Shown: positions 31,599 through 41,301, counted from the first letter of the stretch. The stretch: DNA of 57,911 nt from Mageeibacillus sp. UBA1212 (GCA_002309655.1 DBXM01000033.1:111765-169675), one strand, 5' to 3'. Made by a program: numbers and translations. The notes: generated by a model not told the origin, from the sequence alone.

Positions 31599-34259
31599 AT
31601 GAAAACGATTGAAAATATGCCGAAAACGTACGACCCCGCCGGCTCGGAGGACAGAATCTACCGGAACTGGCTCGAAAAAGGATATTTTCACGCCGTCGTA
31701 AACCCGGACAAAAAACCGTTTACAATAGTTATACCGCCGCCGAACATCACCGGTCAGCTCCACATGGGGCACGCGCTCGACAACACGCTTCAGGATTCCA
31801 TTATAAGGTTCAAGCGCATGCAGGGCTACGAGACTCTCTGGCTTCCGGGAACCGACCACGCCAGTATCGCCACCGAGGCGAAGATCGTGGACAAAATGGC
31901 GCAGGAAGGCCTCAAGAAGGAGGACGTCACCCGCGAACAGTTCCTGGAGAGAGCGTGGGCGTGGCGCAGAGAGTACGGCGGAAGGATTGTCAACCAGCTT
32001 AAAAAGCTCGGCAGCTCCTGCGACTGGGAGCGCGAACGCTTCACGATGGACGAGGGGCTGTCCAAGGCGGTCACCGAGGTATTCGTACGGCTTTACGAAA
32101 AGGGGCTTATTTATAAGGGCGAGCGCATCACCAACTGGTGCCCCCGCTGCAACACGTCTATTTCCGACATCGAGGTTATCTACGAGGAGCAGGACGGCCA
32201 TTTCTGGTACATCAACTACCCCTACGCCGACGGTAACGGCAGCCTTATGATCGCCACGACAAGGCCCGAAACGCTTCTGGGCGACGTCGCGGTTGCGGTC
32301 AACCCGGAAGACGAGAAGTACAAGGACCTGGTCGGGAAGGATCTCATTCTTCCTCTCGTGGGGCGCAGAATTCCCGTCATCGCCGACGACTACGTTGAGC
32401 TGGGCTTCGGAACAGGCGCGGTGAAGATCACTCCCGCCCACGACCCGAACGACTTCAACGTCGGCGCACGCCACGGTCTCGAGGTCATCCAGATCATGGA
32501 TTCCAGGGGCGTCATCAACGAAAACGGCGGCAAATACTGCGGTATGGACCGTTTCGAGGCGAGAAAGCAGATCGTAAAGGATCTGGAAGAGCAGGGACTT
32601 CTGGTCAAGGTGGAGCCCTACAAGCACAACGTGGGCACCTGCCAGCGCTGCGGAACAACGGTCGAGCCGTTCGTGTCCGCCCAGTGGTACGTCAAAATGA
32701 AGCCCCTCGCCGAGCCGGCCATCGAAGCCGTTCGCGAAGGCAAGACGAGGTTCATTCCTCAGCGGTTCGAGAACATCTACTTCAACTGGATGGAAAACAT
32801 TCAGGACTGGTGCATCTCGAGGCAGCTCTGGTGGGGCCACAGGATTCCCGCCTACTACTGCGCCGACTGCGGCAAAATAATAGTCGCGCGCGAAAAGCCC
32901 GCGAAGTGCCCTGACTGCGGTTGCGAAACGCTTGAGCAGGATCCCGACACGCTCGACACGTGGTTCAGCTCCGCTCTCTGGCCGTTCTCGACTCTCGGCT
33001 GGCCGGAAAACACGCCCGAGCTCAAGTATTTCTACCCGACCGACGTTCTCGTCACCGGCTACGACATAATTTTCTTCTGGGTCGCGAGAATGATATTCTC
33101 CGGCGTCGAGCAGATGGGCGAGGTGCCTTTCAGACACGTGCTGATTCACGGCCTCGTTCGCGACGAGCTCGGCAGGAAGATGTCCAAATCCCTCGGCAAC
33201 GGTATCGACCCCCTCGACGTTATAAAAGACTACGGCACCGACGCGCTCCGCTACTCGCTGATCAGCGGCAACTCGCCCGGAAACGACCAGCGGTTCCTCA
33301 CCTCAAAGGTGGAATTCGCCCGCAACTTCGGCAACAAGATCTGGAACGCGACCCGCTTCGTGCTGATGAACTTCGACGACGACGTCGACTTCTCGAAGGT
33401 CCGCAGGGAAGACTTCACGGCGGAGGACAAGTGGATCCTGTCGCTCCAGAACCGCCTTATTAAAGAAGTGACCGACAACATGGAGCGCTACGAACTCGGC
33501 GTCGCCCTGACGAAAGTTACCGACTTTATCTGGGATGTTTTCTGCGACTGGTACATCGAGCTCGTTAAGCCGCGCCTCTTCGACCCCGAGAACAAGTCGA
33601 GAACCGCCTGCATGTACGTGCTGAACCGCGTGCTCGTGACTTCGATGAAGCTGCTGCACCCGTTCATGCCGTTCATCACCGAGGAAATCTACCAGAACCT
33701 GATCAAGGACGCGGAGAGCATCATGATCTCGAAGTGGCCCGAACCCGACGACACGCTGATCGACGAGGCGGCTGAAAAGGAACTCGGACTCGTTATCGAC
33801 TCCATTAAGAGCATCCGCAACATCCGCACGCAGATGAACGTTCCCAACTCGGTCAAAACCACCGTCATCTTCGTGACAGGCCGCGAGAACTTCTCGCTCA
33901 TCGAGGAGTCCGGCGGCGCTTTGAAGCGTCTCGGCTTTGCGCATGAGATCGTTACCGCCGACGACGAACAGGCCGCTCCCGAGGATTCCGCAACGGCGAT
34001 CATTCCCGGCGCGAAGATTTTCATTCCGCTCCGCGAGCTCATCGACGTCGAGAAGGAGACCGCGCGCCTCACCAAAGAACTCGAGAACATCGAGAACGAG
34101 CTCAAACGCGTGGGCGGAAAGCTCGCCAACGAGGGCTTCGTCTCGAAGGCGCCGCAGCGGCTCATCGACCAGGAGCGCGAAAAACTCGCGAAGTTCACCG
34201 AACTGAGAAAGTCGACCGCAGAAAGACTTGAAAAGATAAAGGCGATGAAGAACAACTGA
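31599..34259 (+). CDS. valS: Valyl-tRNA synthetase
   Basis: 886 residues, usual length. Class I synthetase charging tRNA-Val. The HIGH motif is HMGH at 55-58 (PPPNITGQLHMGHALDNTLQ context), and the KMSKS motif is at 527-531. TTRPETLLGDVAVAV marks the CP1 editing domain, and Cys pairs around 380 and 430 suggest zinc sites (NVGTCQRCG; YYCADCG and CPDCG). The last 65 residues are the coiled-coil tRNA-binding arm rich in Glu/Lys/Leu. GGAGG lies 6 nt before ATG 31599; the earlier in-frame ATG at 31548 has no such site. A terminator follows at 34270. Confidence 0.97.
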   Translation: MKTIENMPKTYDPAGSEDRIYRNWLEKGYFHAVVNPDKKPFTIVIPPPNITGQLHMGHALDNTLQDSIIRFKRMQGYETLWLPGTDHASIATEAKIVDKMAQEGLKKEDVTREQFLERAWAWRREYGGRIVNQLKKLGSSCDWERERFTMDEGLSKAVTEVFVRLYEKGLIYKGERITNWCPRCNTSISDIEVIYEEQDGHFWYINYPYADGNGSLMIATTRPETLLGDVAVAVNPEDEKYKDLVGKDLILPLVGRRIPVIADDYVELGFGTGAVKITPAHDPNDFNVGARHGLEVIQIMDSRGVINENGGKYCGMDRFEARKQIVKDLEEQGLLVKVEPYKHNVGTCQRCGTTVEPFVSAQWYVKMKPLAEPAIEAVREGKTRFIPQRFENIYFNWMENIQDWCISRQLWWGHRIPAYYCADCGKIIVAREKPAKCPDCGCETLEQDPDTLDTWFSSALWPFSTLGWPENTPELKYFYPTDVLVTGYDIIFFWVARMIFSGVEQMGEVPFRHVLIHGLVRDELGRKMSKSLGNGIDPLDVIKDYGTDALRYSLISGNSPGNDQRFLTSKVEFARNFGNKIWNATRFVLMNFDDDVDFSKVRREDFTAEDKWILSLQNRLIKEVTDNMERYELGVALTKVTDFIWDVFCDWYIELVKPRLFDPENKSRTACMYVLNRVLVTSMKLLHPFMPFITEEIYQNLIKDAESIMISKWPEPDDTLIDEAAEKELGLVIDSIKSIRNIRTQMNVPNSVKTTVIFVTGRENFSLIEESGGALKRLGFAHEIVTADDEQAAPEDSATAIIPGAKIFIPLRELIDVEKETARLTKELENIENELKRVGGKLANEGFVSKAPQRLIDQEREKLAKFTELRKSTAERLEKIKAMKNN

Positions 34260-34269
34260 CAACACTTTT

Positions 34270-34323
34270 GAGAGCATCCGGCCTCCTTTAACTATTAGTT
34301 TAGGGCGCCGTGTGCTCTCTTTC
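34270..34323 (+). terminator. Rho-independent terminator after valS
   Basis: GAGAGCA (34270-34276) pairs with TGCTCTC (34313-34319), with an inner CGGC/GCCG pairing, followed by the pyrimidine-rich TTTCTT. Confidence 0.75.
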
Positions 34324-34351
34324 TTATAACTACTTTACGGGAATTACTGAA

Positions 34352-36517
34352 ATGGAAAACAGGCAGAGCGAATACAGTTTTTATACCGCGTACAAGGACG
34401 GCAGACCGGTGAGGCTTTCCGAGGAGACACGGAAATTCTGCTTCGAGTCTTTAAAGGGCAGGTACGGCGACGAGGCGATGGAAACGCCTTTTCTGACGAT
34501 CGACCCGTCGTTTGAGCCGTCCGGAGAACCGGCGTTTTACGACGTTTACGACGAGGCGGTCAGGCTCATTTGCGAGAAGGCGCCGCTCCGGCTGTGCGAC
34601 GAAGAGCTTGTGTCAGGAGCGGCGACGCTCGGTGCCGCGATCCGGGCGCAAGTTCCGGTGAAATACCGCGACAACTTCGTGTGCCCCTCGATAAACCATC
34701 TGACCGTGAACTTCCACAGGGCAGTCAAGTGCGGCGTGCTTTCGTACGTTCCCGAGATCATGGAGAAAATGCGTGACCCGGAGCTTACACCGAGGCAGCA
34801 GAGGCACCTTAAGAGTCTGCTTTCGGTCATCACGTCGCTCAAAATCTACCACAAAAGATATCTCGACCTTGTGCGCGAAAAGCGGCCCGACATATATAAC
34901 AACCTCAAGAACGTTCCTCTCCGCGGAGCTTTCAGTTTCCGCGAGGCGGTGCAGAGTCTGTGGTTCCTGTTCTCGTTCACAAGGCTCACCGGGAACTGGC
35001 CGGGCATCGGCAGAATTGACCTTATTTTAGGCGATTATTACGAGCGCGACCTCGCCCGCGGAGTCATTACCGAAGAAGAGGCGAGAGAGCTGCTGGCTTC
35101 GTTCTTCATTAAAGGCTGCGAGTGGGTTCGCGGCGTCGACGCTCCGAGGGGTTCGGGTGACGCGCAGCACTACCAGAATATCGTTATCGGCGGAACCGAC
35201 GAAGAAGGGCGGGACGTCACGAACGGCGTCACGTATCTCATTCTCGACGTGGTCGAAGAGCTTCCGATCGGCGACTTCCCGATTACCGTCAGGTTCAACA
35301 AAAAGAGTCCCGAAAAGCTCTATCAAAGAGTCGCGGAGGTCATCAGGCACGGCGGCGGAACGGTCGCGTGCTACAACGAAGAGACCATCTTAGAGTCGCT
35401 GGTGAAGTTCGGCTATACGCCGCGGGAGGCTGCGAAGTTCGCGAACGACGGCTGCTGGGAGGTGCAGATTCCCGGCTGTACCAGATTTTCGTATCTGCCT
35501 TTCGACGGCCTGGGAATTCTTCTTCACGACACGCTGAAAATCGGGTCGGGCGAAATTCCCGCATTCGGTTCGTATGAGGAGGTCGCCGCTAAATATCTGG
35601 AAGACCTTCACGCCGCCTGCCGCAGACTCGCGGATTCGCTTCTCGACTCCTGCCTCGAAAACCGTGCCGGGAAAGGTACTGACGCGGAGTTTTGGCCGCA
35701 GCCCTTCGGCACCTCGGTTATAGACCTGTTTGAAGACGGCTGCATCGAAAACGCGAAGGGATACCTCGAAGGCGGCACGCGCTACAGTGTCGTTCCCCTT
35801 CATATAGGAGGAGTTCCCGACGTCGCCAACAGCCTCTTCGCGATCAAAAAGCTGTGCTTCGAGGAGAAAAAAGTCTCTTTGAGCGACCTTTTGGAGATAC
35901 TCGGCCGCAACTGGGAGGGCGAAGAGGTCCTCAGGACGTACGTGCGCTCGAAATATGTTTATTACGGGAACGACAACCCGGAGGTCGACTCGATCGCGGC
36001 AAAGGTCTACGACACGTTCGCGGACTTCTGCGCGGAGTACGGCAGAAAGTACAAGCTGTTCATCCCCTCCGGTGTCAGTACGTTCGGCAGGCAGCTGGAA
36101 TGGCTTGGCTCCAGAACCGCGACGCCTTTCGGCACGTTAAAGGGCGAGATCCTCTCGGGGAACGCCTCGCCGACGCCGGGAACCGACAGGGAAGGCGCCA
36201 CGGCTGTCATCAAATCCTACTGCGCCGCCGACCTCACCAAACAGACGACAGGATCCGCTTTGGACGTGAAGCTCTTCCCGGGCACGGTCTCGGGTCCGAA
36301 CGGCGTCGAAGGAATCGTTGCTCTTATTAAGGGATTCATGAATCTCGGCGGATTTTTCATGCAGCTCGACGTCACCGACGCGCAGGTGCTGCGAGAGGCG
36401 CAGAAGGACCCCGCGAAGTACAAGTCGCTCTCTGTGCGGGTTTCCGGCTGGAACGCGCGCTTCGTGTCGCTTGACGAACACTGGCAGGAAATGATAATTG
36501 AAAGAAACGAAAGGTGA
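34352..36517 (+). CDS. Glycyl radical enzyme of unassigned specificity (PFL-like family)
   Basis: 721 residues, shorter than choline or glycerol GREs. The glycyl-radical motif near the C-terminus is RVSGWNARF with Gly699, 22 residues from the end. The thiyl Cys lies in NDGCWEVQIPG (C368), with Glu370 two residues on, as in the dehydratase/lyase GREs and unlike the Cys-Cys of pyruvate formate-lyase. Other family blocks: GRIDLILGDYYERDL and GGTDEEGRDVTNGVTYL. ATG 34352 is used because the upstream in-frame ATG lies in the valS terminator. The activase follows after 33 nt and a toroid protein is coupled to that. Such enzymes are oxygen-sensitive, implying anaerobic life. The substrate is unknown; it may be sugar-derived. 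Confidence 0.92.
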   Translation: MENRQSEYSFYTAYKDGRPVRLSEETRKFCFESLKGRYGDEAMETPFLTIDPSFEPSGEPAFYDVYDEAVRLICEKAPLRLCDEELVSGAATLGAAIRAQVPVKYRDNFVCPSINHLTVNFHRAVKCGVLSYVPEIMEKMRDPELTPRQQRHLKSLLSVITSLKIYHKRYLDLVREKRPDIYNNLKNVPLRGAFSFREAVQSLWFLFSFTRLTGNWPGIGRIDLILGDYYERDLARGVITEEEARELLASFFIKGCEWVRGVDAPRGSGDAQHYQNIVIGGTDEEGRDVTNGVTYLILDVVEELPIGDFPITVRFNKKSPEKLYQRVAEVIRHGGGTVACYNEETILESLVKFGYTPREAAKFANDGCWEVQIPGCTRFSYLPFDGLGILLHDTLKIGSGEIPAFGSYEEVAAKYLEDLHAACRRLADSLLDSCLENRAGKGTDAEFWPQPFGTSVIDLFEDGCIENAKGYLEGGTRYSVVPLHIGGVPDVANSLFAIKKLCFEEKKVSLSDLLEILGRNWEGEEVLRTYVRSKYVYYGNDNPEVDSIAAKVYDTFADFCAEYGRKYKLFIPSGVSTFGRQLEWLGSRTATPFGTLKGEILSGNASPTPGTDREGATAVIKSYCAADLTKQTTGSALDVKLFPGTVSGPNGVEGIVALIKGFMNLGGFFMQLDVTDAQVLREAQKDPAKYKSLSVRVSGWNARFVSLDEHWQEMIIERNER

Positions 36518-36550
36518 GTAATGTTTCACCGTTTCAGATTTTAACGCTCT

Positions 36551-37435
36551 ATGTTGATTTCAAAGATTCAAAGGTTTTCCACACACGACGGACCGGGAAT
36601 CAGAACGACGGTCTTCTTTAAAGGCTGTCCGCTTAAGTGCCCCTGGTGCCACAACCCGGAGAACAAGAAGTTCACGAACGAGCTTTTCTTCACCGCGAAG
36701 TCGTGCATCGGCTGCCGGCTGTGCGAAAAGGTCTGCCCGAACGGCTGCCACGTTTTCGACGGCGGTACGCATGTCTTCAACAGGGAAAGCTGCAACGTCT
36801 GCGGCCTCTGCGCTGAGGAATGTCCCGCCGGCGCCCTCGAACTGTGCGCAAGAGAAATGAGCGCCGGCGAGGTCTTTGCGGAAATCCAAAAGGACGTACC
36901 GTTCTACGGCGAAAACGGCGGAGTGACTCTCTCGGGAGGGGAGCCGCTGGCGTTTGAAGAGGCCGCGGAGCTTCTTGAAATGTGCGAAGCGGCCGGCATT
37001 GACTGCTCTGTGGAAACATCCGGTTCGGGAATTCCCGGTGTTACCGGAAAAGCGGCAAGCATCTGCAAAACAGTTTATTTCGATCTGAAAGACGGCAACC
37101 CCGAACGCCACCTCAGAAACGTTGGAATTCCGCTGGAAACAGTGGTGAAAGCCCTGAAGCGAGTGGACGAAGCAACATTTGGCGACATTATCATCCGCTC
37201 AATTATAATTAAAGGCGTCAACGACACTGTTGACAGTTACGACGCCATCGCAGGCATTTATTCATCTTTAAAACACGCAAAAGCGCTGGAACTCATTCCT
37301 TACCACGCCTATTTCGGCTCGAAAACGGTTCAACTCGGCGGTGCGGACAACGGAGACGCTTCGATGATTCCCGGCCCGGACGACCTCGCTTTTGCAAGAA
37401 ATTACTTCACCGAGAGAGGAGTAAACGTTCTATGA
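36551..37435 (+). CDS. Glycyl-radical-enzyme activating enzyme (radical SAM)
   Basis: 294 residues. Uses a 4Fe-4S cluster and SAM to abstract hydrogen from the partner's glycine. The cluster motif CxxxCxxC is C26-C30-C33 (GCPLKCPWCHN). An inserted ferredoxin-like part provides two more clusters: C52, C55, C58, C62 and C81, C84, C87, C91. GGVTLSGGEPL is the SAM-binding GGE block, and YHAYFGSK lies near the end. The two-cluster insert is typical of activases for eliminating GREs rather than PFL. The start has no clear Shine-Dalgarno. Its stop overlaps the next start (ATGA, 37432-37435). Its target is almost certainly the adjacent GRE. Confidence 0.95.
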   Translation: MLISKIQRFSTHDGPGIRTTVFFKGCPLKCPWCHNPENKKFTNELFFTAKSCIGCRLCEKVCPNGCHVFDGGTHVFNRESCNVCGLCAEECPAGALELCAREMSAGEVFAEIQKDVPFYGENGGVTLSGGEPLAFEEAAELLEMCEAAGIDCSVETSGSGIPGVTGKAASICKTVYFDLKDGNPERHLRNVGIPLETVVKALKRVDEATFGDIIIRSIIIKGVNDTVDSYDAIAGIYSSLKHAKALELIPYHAYFGSKTVQLGGADNGDASMIPGPDDLAFARNYFTERGVNVL

Positions 37436-39510
37436 TTGAAGGTCAGATCAAGCCGCGCTACAGGCGCGCGAGCTTTTCGGGCGAGTCGGTCGTTCTCGAA
37501 AACAAGCACATAAAACTCATTCTTTTTAAGCGGCTGTGTGGCTGGGGCTTCGGCGAAGTCTATGACCATAACGGGAAACTGATGGCGGTGATCGACCACT
37601 TCGGCGAGCTGCTTCTTCGAGACCAGGAGATTCCGATGCGGCTTGAGGCGAAGGATTACGTTCTGACCGAAAAGGGCGGCGTGAAGACTGTCGAGTTTGA
37701 AGTGGAGACGACCGTTCCCAGCCAGAAGCTGAAAGGCACTTCCTTCGAAAAATGGGTGCACTTCCCGTTCGCGGAGCCGGTTCTTAAAGGGAAGGTTGCT
37801 TTCAGTCTGGGCGAGAACGACACCTTCACAAGCTACCGCGTGTCACTGGTTTCGACTTCGAACGTCTACGCCAGATACCTCAGACTTCTGTGGCTGCTGT
37901 GCGGCGAGAGCTCGTACGGCGCCGAAAAGGAAGACGCGCTGCTTCCGGGAGTCGACTGGCCGCGTGGCAGAGAGTGGTCCGGCGGCGACGATTTCTTTAA
38001 AGACCCGTGGGCTGCGAGGGCGGTTCCTCACCCGAACAAAATCGGCGCTCCTTTTATGGCGGTCTCCCACGGCGGCAGCGCCGTCTCCGTTTCGTTCGAC
38101 CTGAACACTCCGGTCACGCGCTGGTTCAACTACAACGAAATCTACCCGCAGCCCGTTTTTGCCTGCCCGAACTACATTCAGCGGTCCGACAACAACCTTT
38201 TGGGAATAATGCTTCCCGACGTCAAAACCGAGGCGCAGGAGAACAAGCCCTTCGCGGACGAGCCGCTGGAAATCCACATCGGTCAGCGTTTCGAGTTCAA
38301 GGCGGAAATTGAGACGGTGAAAGGCGACAGTCTTGACGCTCTTGTCGCGTTCGTGAAGCGTCGGGGAATGCCGGATCCGGAGCCCAGGTTCGGTTTCAAA
38401 GAGGCTCTCGACTTTTTCGCTGACGCCTACAACACGAATCTCTGGCACGAAGGCGAGGGCTTCGGCTACAGGCAGCAGCACTTAGAAGGCGACAGCCGCG
38501 GCGAAATCAGTTTTGGTGTTCCTTCGTTTATCAGAAGGTATATCGCCGAAAATCCCGGTTTGGAAACCGCGGAAGGCCTGAAAGCGAAGCTTGCTACGTT
38601 CGAAAAGCCCTCAGGCAAGACAGTTGCGGAAAGCGATATTGAAGCCGCGAAGGAGCGCGCACGCGCCGCAGGCGACAGAATAATGAAACGCCAGCGCGAA
38701 GACGGCTCGTTCTGCTTTGAACCGGACGGCGCCCACTACAGTAAGGACGATTTCCGCGTGGCACGCGAATTCATCGAACCGATGGGCCACGACGGCGACT
38801 CGCCGCTCTACATGAACACCGAGCCGGCGCTGGCTCTTATCGACTGCTATAAGGCGTCAGGCGACAAAAAGTACCTCGACGCGGCCCTGCGCGCGCTTGA
38901 CTTTTGCATCAACGAACAGCGGCCGGAGGCGGGCGACTACTGGGAAACGCCTCTTCGCGCGCCGAACCTTCTCGCATCGGGGCAGGCGGTCTGCGCTTAT
39001 TACGAGGCCTACAGAATCACTGACAAAGAGGTCTATCGCGAGAAAGCCGTCAGGTTCCTGCGGGCGCTGCTGGCGTTCACGCATCTCCGCAACGGAATCG
39101 GCGTCAAGTCGCTCTACAACACCAAGCCCTGCCTCTGTTCGTCAGACTGGTACTTCGCGAACTGGGTGCGCGACTTCGTGCAGTGGGAGGTCATTCACTG
39201 CTACGACATGGCAATTTCGCGAGGCATCCGCTGGGAGGAGATCGACAGGGAGCTCGACTGGGCGAAATTCGCGGAGGGCGTCGTCACGGCGTCGTTCAAC
39301 ATGTTCAACAAGACCGGCGAGAAGCCGACCTGGCGTCCGCACAACATTCCCGCCACCTACGACCTGTACCTCGAAGGTGCCTACAACGGCTGCATGGCCG
39401 ACACTTACAACTCGGTGACCGGAAACATCGGCGGCATGTTCATTCGCCCGGACGCGGTGGCGACCGCAGTTTACGACATTCTCGACCGGAAAGGAAAAGA
39501 GGAAAATTAA
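37432..39510 (+). CDS. Uncharacterised protein with beta N-terminal and probable (alpha/alpha)6-toroid domains
   Basis: 692 residues, no signal peptide, so cytoplasmic. I do not recognise a named family. Residues 1-320 appear beta-rich. Residues about 370-690 show helical repeats typical of six-hairpin glycosidases and lyases: YMNTEPALALIDCYKASGD, YLDAALRALDF, WETPLRAPNLLASGQAV and REKAVRFLRALL. A Cys/Trp-rich stretch CLCSSDWYFANWVRDFVQW follows. Several surface Trp, Asp and Glu are candidates for a glycan site, but no catalytic pair can be named. The ATGA overlap with the activase gene implies coupled synthesis with the GRE. Role by context: processing a carbohydrate that feeds or accepts from the GRE step. 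Confidence 0.6.
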   Translation: MIEGQIKPRYRRASFSGESVVLENKHIKLILFKRLCGWGFGEVYDHNGKLMAVIDHFGELLLRDQEIPMRLEAKDYVLTEKGGVKTVEFEVETTVPSQKLKGTSFEKWVHFPFAEPVLKGKVAFSLGENDTFTSYRVSLVSTSNVYARYLRLLWLLCGESSYGAEKEDALLPGVDWPRGREWSGGDDFFKDPWAARAVPHPNKIGAPFMAVSHGGSAVSVSFDLNTPVTRWFNYNEIYPQPVFACPNYIQRSDNNLLGIMLPDVKTEAQENKPFADEPLEIHIGQRFEFKAEIETVKGDSLDALVAFVKRRGMPDPEPRFGFKEALDFFADAYNTNLWHEGEGFGYRQQHLEGDSRGEISFGVPSFIRRYIAENPGLETAEGLKAKLATFEKPSGKTVAESDIEAAKERARAAGDRIMKRQREDGSFCFEPDGAHYSKDDFRVAREFIEPMGHDGDSPLYMNTEPALALIDCYKASGDKKYLDAALRALDFCINEQRPEAGDYWETPLRAPNLLASGQAVCAYYEAYRITDKEVYREKAVRFLRALLAFTHLRNGIGVKSLYNTKPCLCSSDWYFANWVRDFVQWEVIHCYDMAISRGIRWEEIDRELDWAKFAEGVVTASFNMFNKTGEKPTWRPHNIPATYDLYLEGAYNGCMADTYNSVTGNIGGMFIRPDAVATAVYDILDRKGKEEN

Positions 39511-41226
39511 ATGGGTAAGTTTTCTGCCAGAAAAAGGCTGAACCGGCTGAAAGAGTTCGACCGCGAGCTCGAGGCGGTAACGCTTCAGAAGAAGGAATCC
39601 ACTCTCTACGACTATGTGAAATGGGTCGCCGACGTGGGTTTTGAAACTATGCCTTTAAAGGAAGCCGACGCGCTGGTGCTTTGCGTCATCGCGTATTTCG
39701 ACCTGCAGCCCGCGTTCAACGAGTTCGGATCGGAGCCGACTCTTTCCGACTGCTCGCTTTTGGTGAGGACAGGCGCGATCAAGCTCAAGATAACAGGCGG
39801 CGACATGGGCAACACACGCATTATGGAAGAGGCGTGCAAAAGCCGGCGCTACGGCTCGCTGAAACTGAAAGACTACGTAGACATCGCCTCTCAGAACCCG
39901 CCGGTGCAGTTCTCGTGCGTCACGTTTGAGTGCGGAAATCTGTTCTCGTTTATCGCCTACAGGGGCACCGACAGCTCGATAGCGGGCTGGAAGGAGAATT
40001 TTATGATTTCCTTCACCCACACCGAGGCGCAGGAGCTGGCCGAAAAATACGCGGCAGAGCACGTGAAAGTCGGCAGAGACTGGTATATCGCCGGCCACTC
40101 AAAGGGCGGGAACCTCGCGCTGGTGGCGGCAACGAACCTTCTCGACCTGCAGATGAAATACGTGAAGAGGGTGTTCATGCTCGACGGTCCCGGCGTCTGC
40201 CCCGAGGTCATCGACCCGCTCAAGATCAGCCGTATCGAGCACCTGATCACCAGGATCATTCCCGAATTCGACGTCATCGGCAAGCTCTTTGAGCCCAAAA
40301 TCACCGACACGAAGATCGTCAAAAGCTTCAGAGAGGGAATAACCCAGCACTCGCTCGCCTCCTGGATGATCGACCACGGCGAGCTCGCGCTTCTTCCCAA
40401 GAACGACCCTTCCTGCGAGTGGATCAACGAGCTCCTCGGAAACTGGATTGCGGGGCTCGACATCTCGGGAAGGCAGAGCTTCGTTGACGAGCTTTTTGAC
40501 GCGCTTTCGGTCGACGGCGTCACCGACCTCGCGGAGATCTCGCCGGAGTATTTGGGCAACCTGATAATCAGCCTTAAAGGCAAGAGCAAGGACACCAAGA
40601 AAACTCTGGGGAGCCTGCCGAAGAGGATCATTTTCGACGACATCCTGAAGGGTTCCAACTCCGACGCGCCAGAGACTCTGAAACATCTGGAGCTGCTGAC
40701 CGCGGCCGCCCTCTGCGCAGGCGGTATTATAATGGCGGCCGCTTCCAAATCCATTCTCGAAGTCGCAACTGTGGCGCTTATCGTGATACTGATCTGTCTC
40801 GAGCTGTTCATCATCGTCAGAAGGCTCATCATGGACCACGGCCGGAGCGAGGGAATCAAGGAGCGCATCATAATCACCCTCGGCCTCGCGGCGCTGCTGA
40901 CCGTTCTTTTCGTAAAAGAAAACGCGCTGTTCATCCTGGGCAGCACGCTTTTCGGGATTCTGTTCCTGGGGCTCGGATTCTCGGCCATCGACCGGTTCAG
41001 GAAGGAGATGCGGACGTTCTTCAAGGTTCTCAACATCGTCGAGTTCGTGCTGGCGGTGGCGGCGGGAATCTGCTTCCTCGTTTTTTCGCGGAATCTCATC
41101 AGGTGGGCGTCGCTCGTTTCCGGAATTATGATGATAACCGACGCGGTGCTGAGGTTCGTGCTGCTCGGCGTCAGATTCGTCTATTCGAAGGTCAGAATGA
41201 AGACAAAGAAGAAAGACAAGGAATGA
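39511..41226 (+). CDS. Mbeg1-like (DUF2974) alpha/beta-hydrolase membrane protein
   Basis: 571 residues. The first 340 resemble the Mbeg1-like/DUF2974 lipase-fold family: IAYRGTDSSIAGWKEN, then GHSKGGNLA with nucleophile Ser197, and MLDGPGV followed by a candidate Asp. QHSLASWMID carries a candidate catalytic His. After a linker come several hydrophobic helices in two blocks from about residue 385 to 560, ending in a Lys-rich tail. The active site is probably cytoplasmic. ATG follows the upstream TAA directly, so it belongs to the GRE transcript, though co-function is unproven. A minus-strand terminator hairpin overlaps its end. Confidence 0.8.
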   Translation: MGKFSARKRLNRLKEFDRELEAVTLQKKESTLYDYVKWVADVGFETMPLKEADALVLCVIAYFDLQPAFNEFGSEPTLSDCSLLVRTGAIKLKITGGDMGNTRIMEEACKSRRYGSLKLKDYVDIASQNPPVQFSCVTFECGNLFSFIAYRGTDSSIAGWKENFMISFTHTEAQELAEKYAAEHVKVGRDWYIAGHSKGGNLALVAATNLLDLQMKYVKRVFMLDGPGVCPEVIDPLKISRIEHLITRIIPEFDVIGKLFEPKITDTKIVKSFREGITQHSLASWMIDHGELALLPKNDPSCEWINELLGNWIAGLDISGRQSFVDELFDALSVDGVTDLAEISPEYLGNLIISLKGKSKDTKKTLGSLPKRIIFDDILKGSNSDAPETLKHLELLTAAALCAGGIIMAAASKSILEVATVALIVILICLELFIIVRRLIMDHGRSEGIKERIIITLGLAALLTVLFVKENALFILGSTLFGILFLGLGFSAIDRFRKEMRTFFKVLNIVEFVLAVAAGICFLVFSRNLIRWASLVSGIMMITDAVLRFVLLGVRFVYSKVRMKTKKKDKE

Positions 41227-41275
41227 AAAAAGCGCCTCTCCTCATGCCGCGGCAGCGTTCTTAAAGGAGAGGCGC
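41226..41275 (-). terminator. Rho-independent terminator of the xer-like gene (minus strand)
   Basis: GCGCCTCTCCT (41232-41242) pairs perfectly with AGGAGAGGCGC (41265-41275). On the minus strand the stem is followed by T6 (complement of A6 at 41226-41231). The plus strand lacks a T-tract, but the 11-bp stem may also stop the GRE transcript. Confidence 0.88.
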
Positions 41276-41301
41276 AAATTCTAATTATCTAAACCGGTTC
41301 T

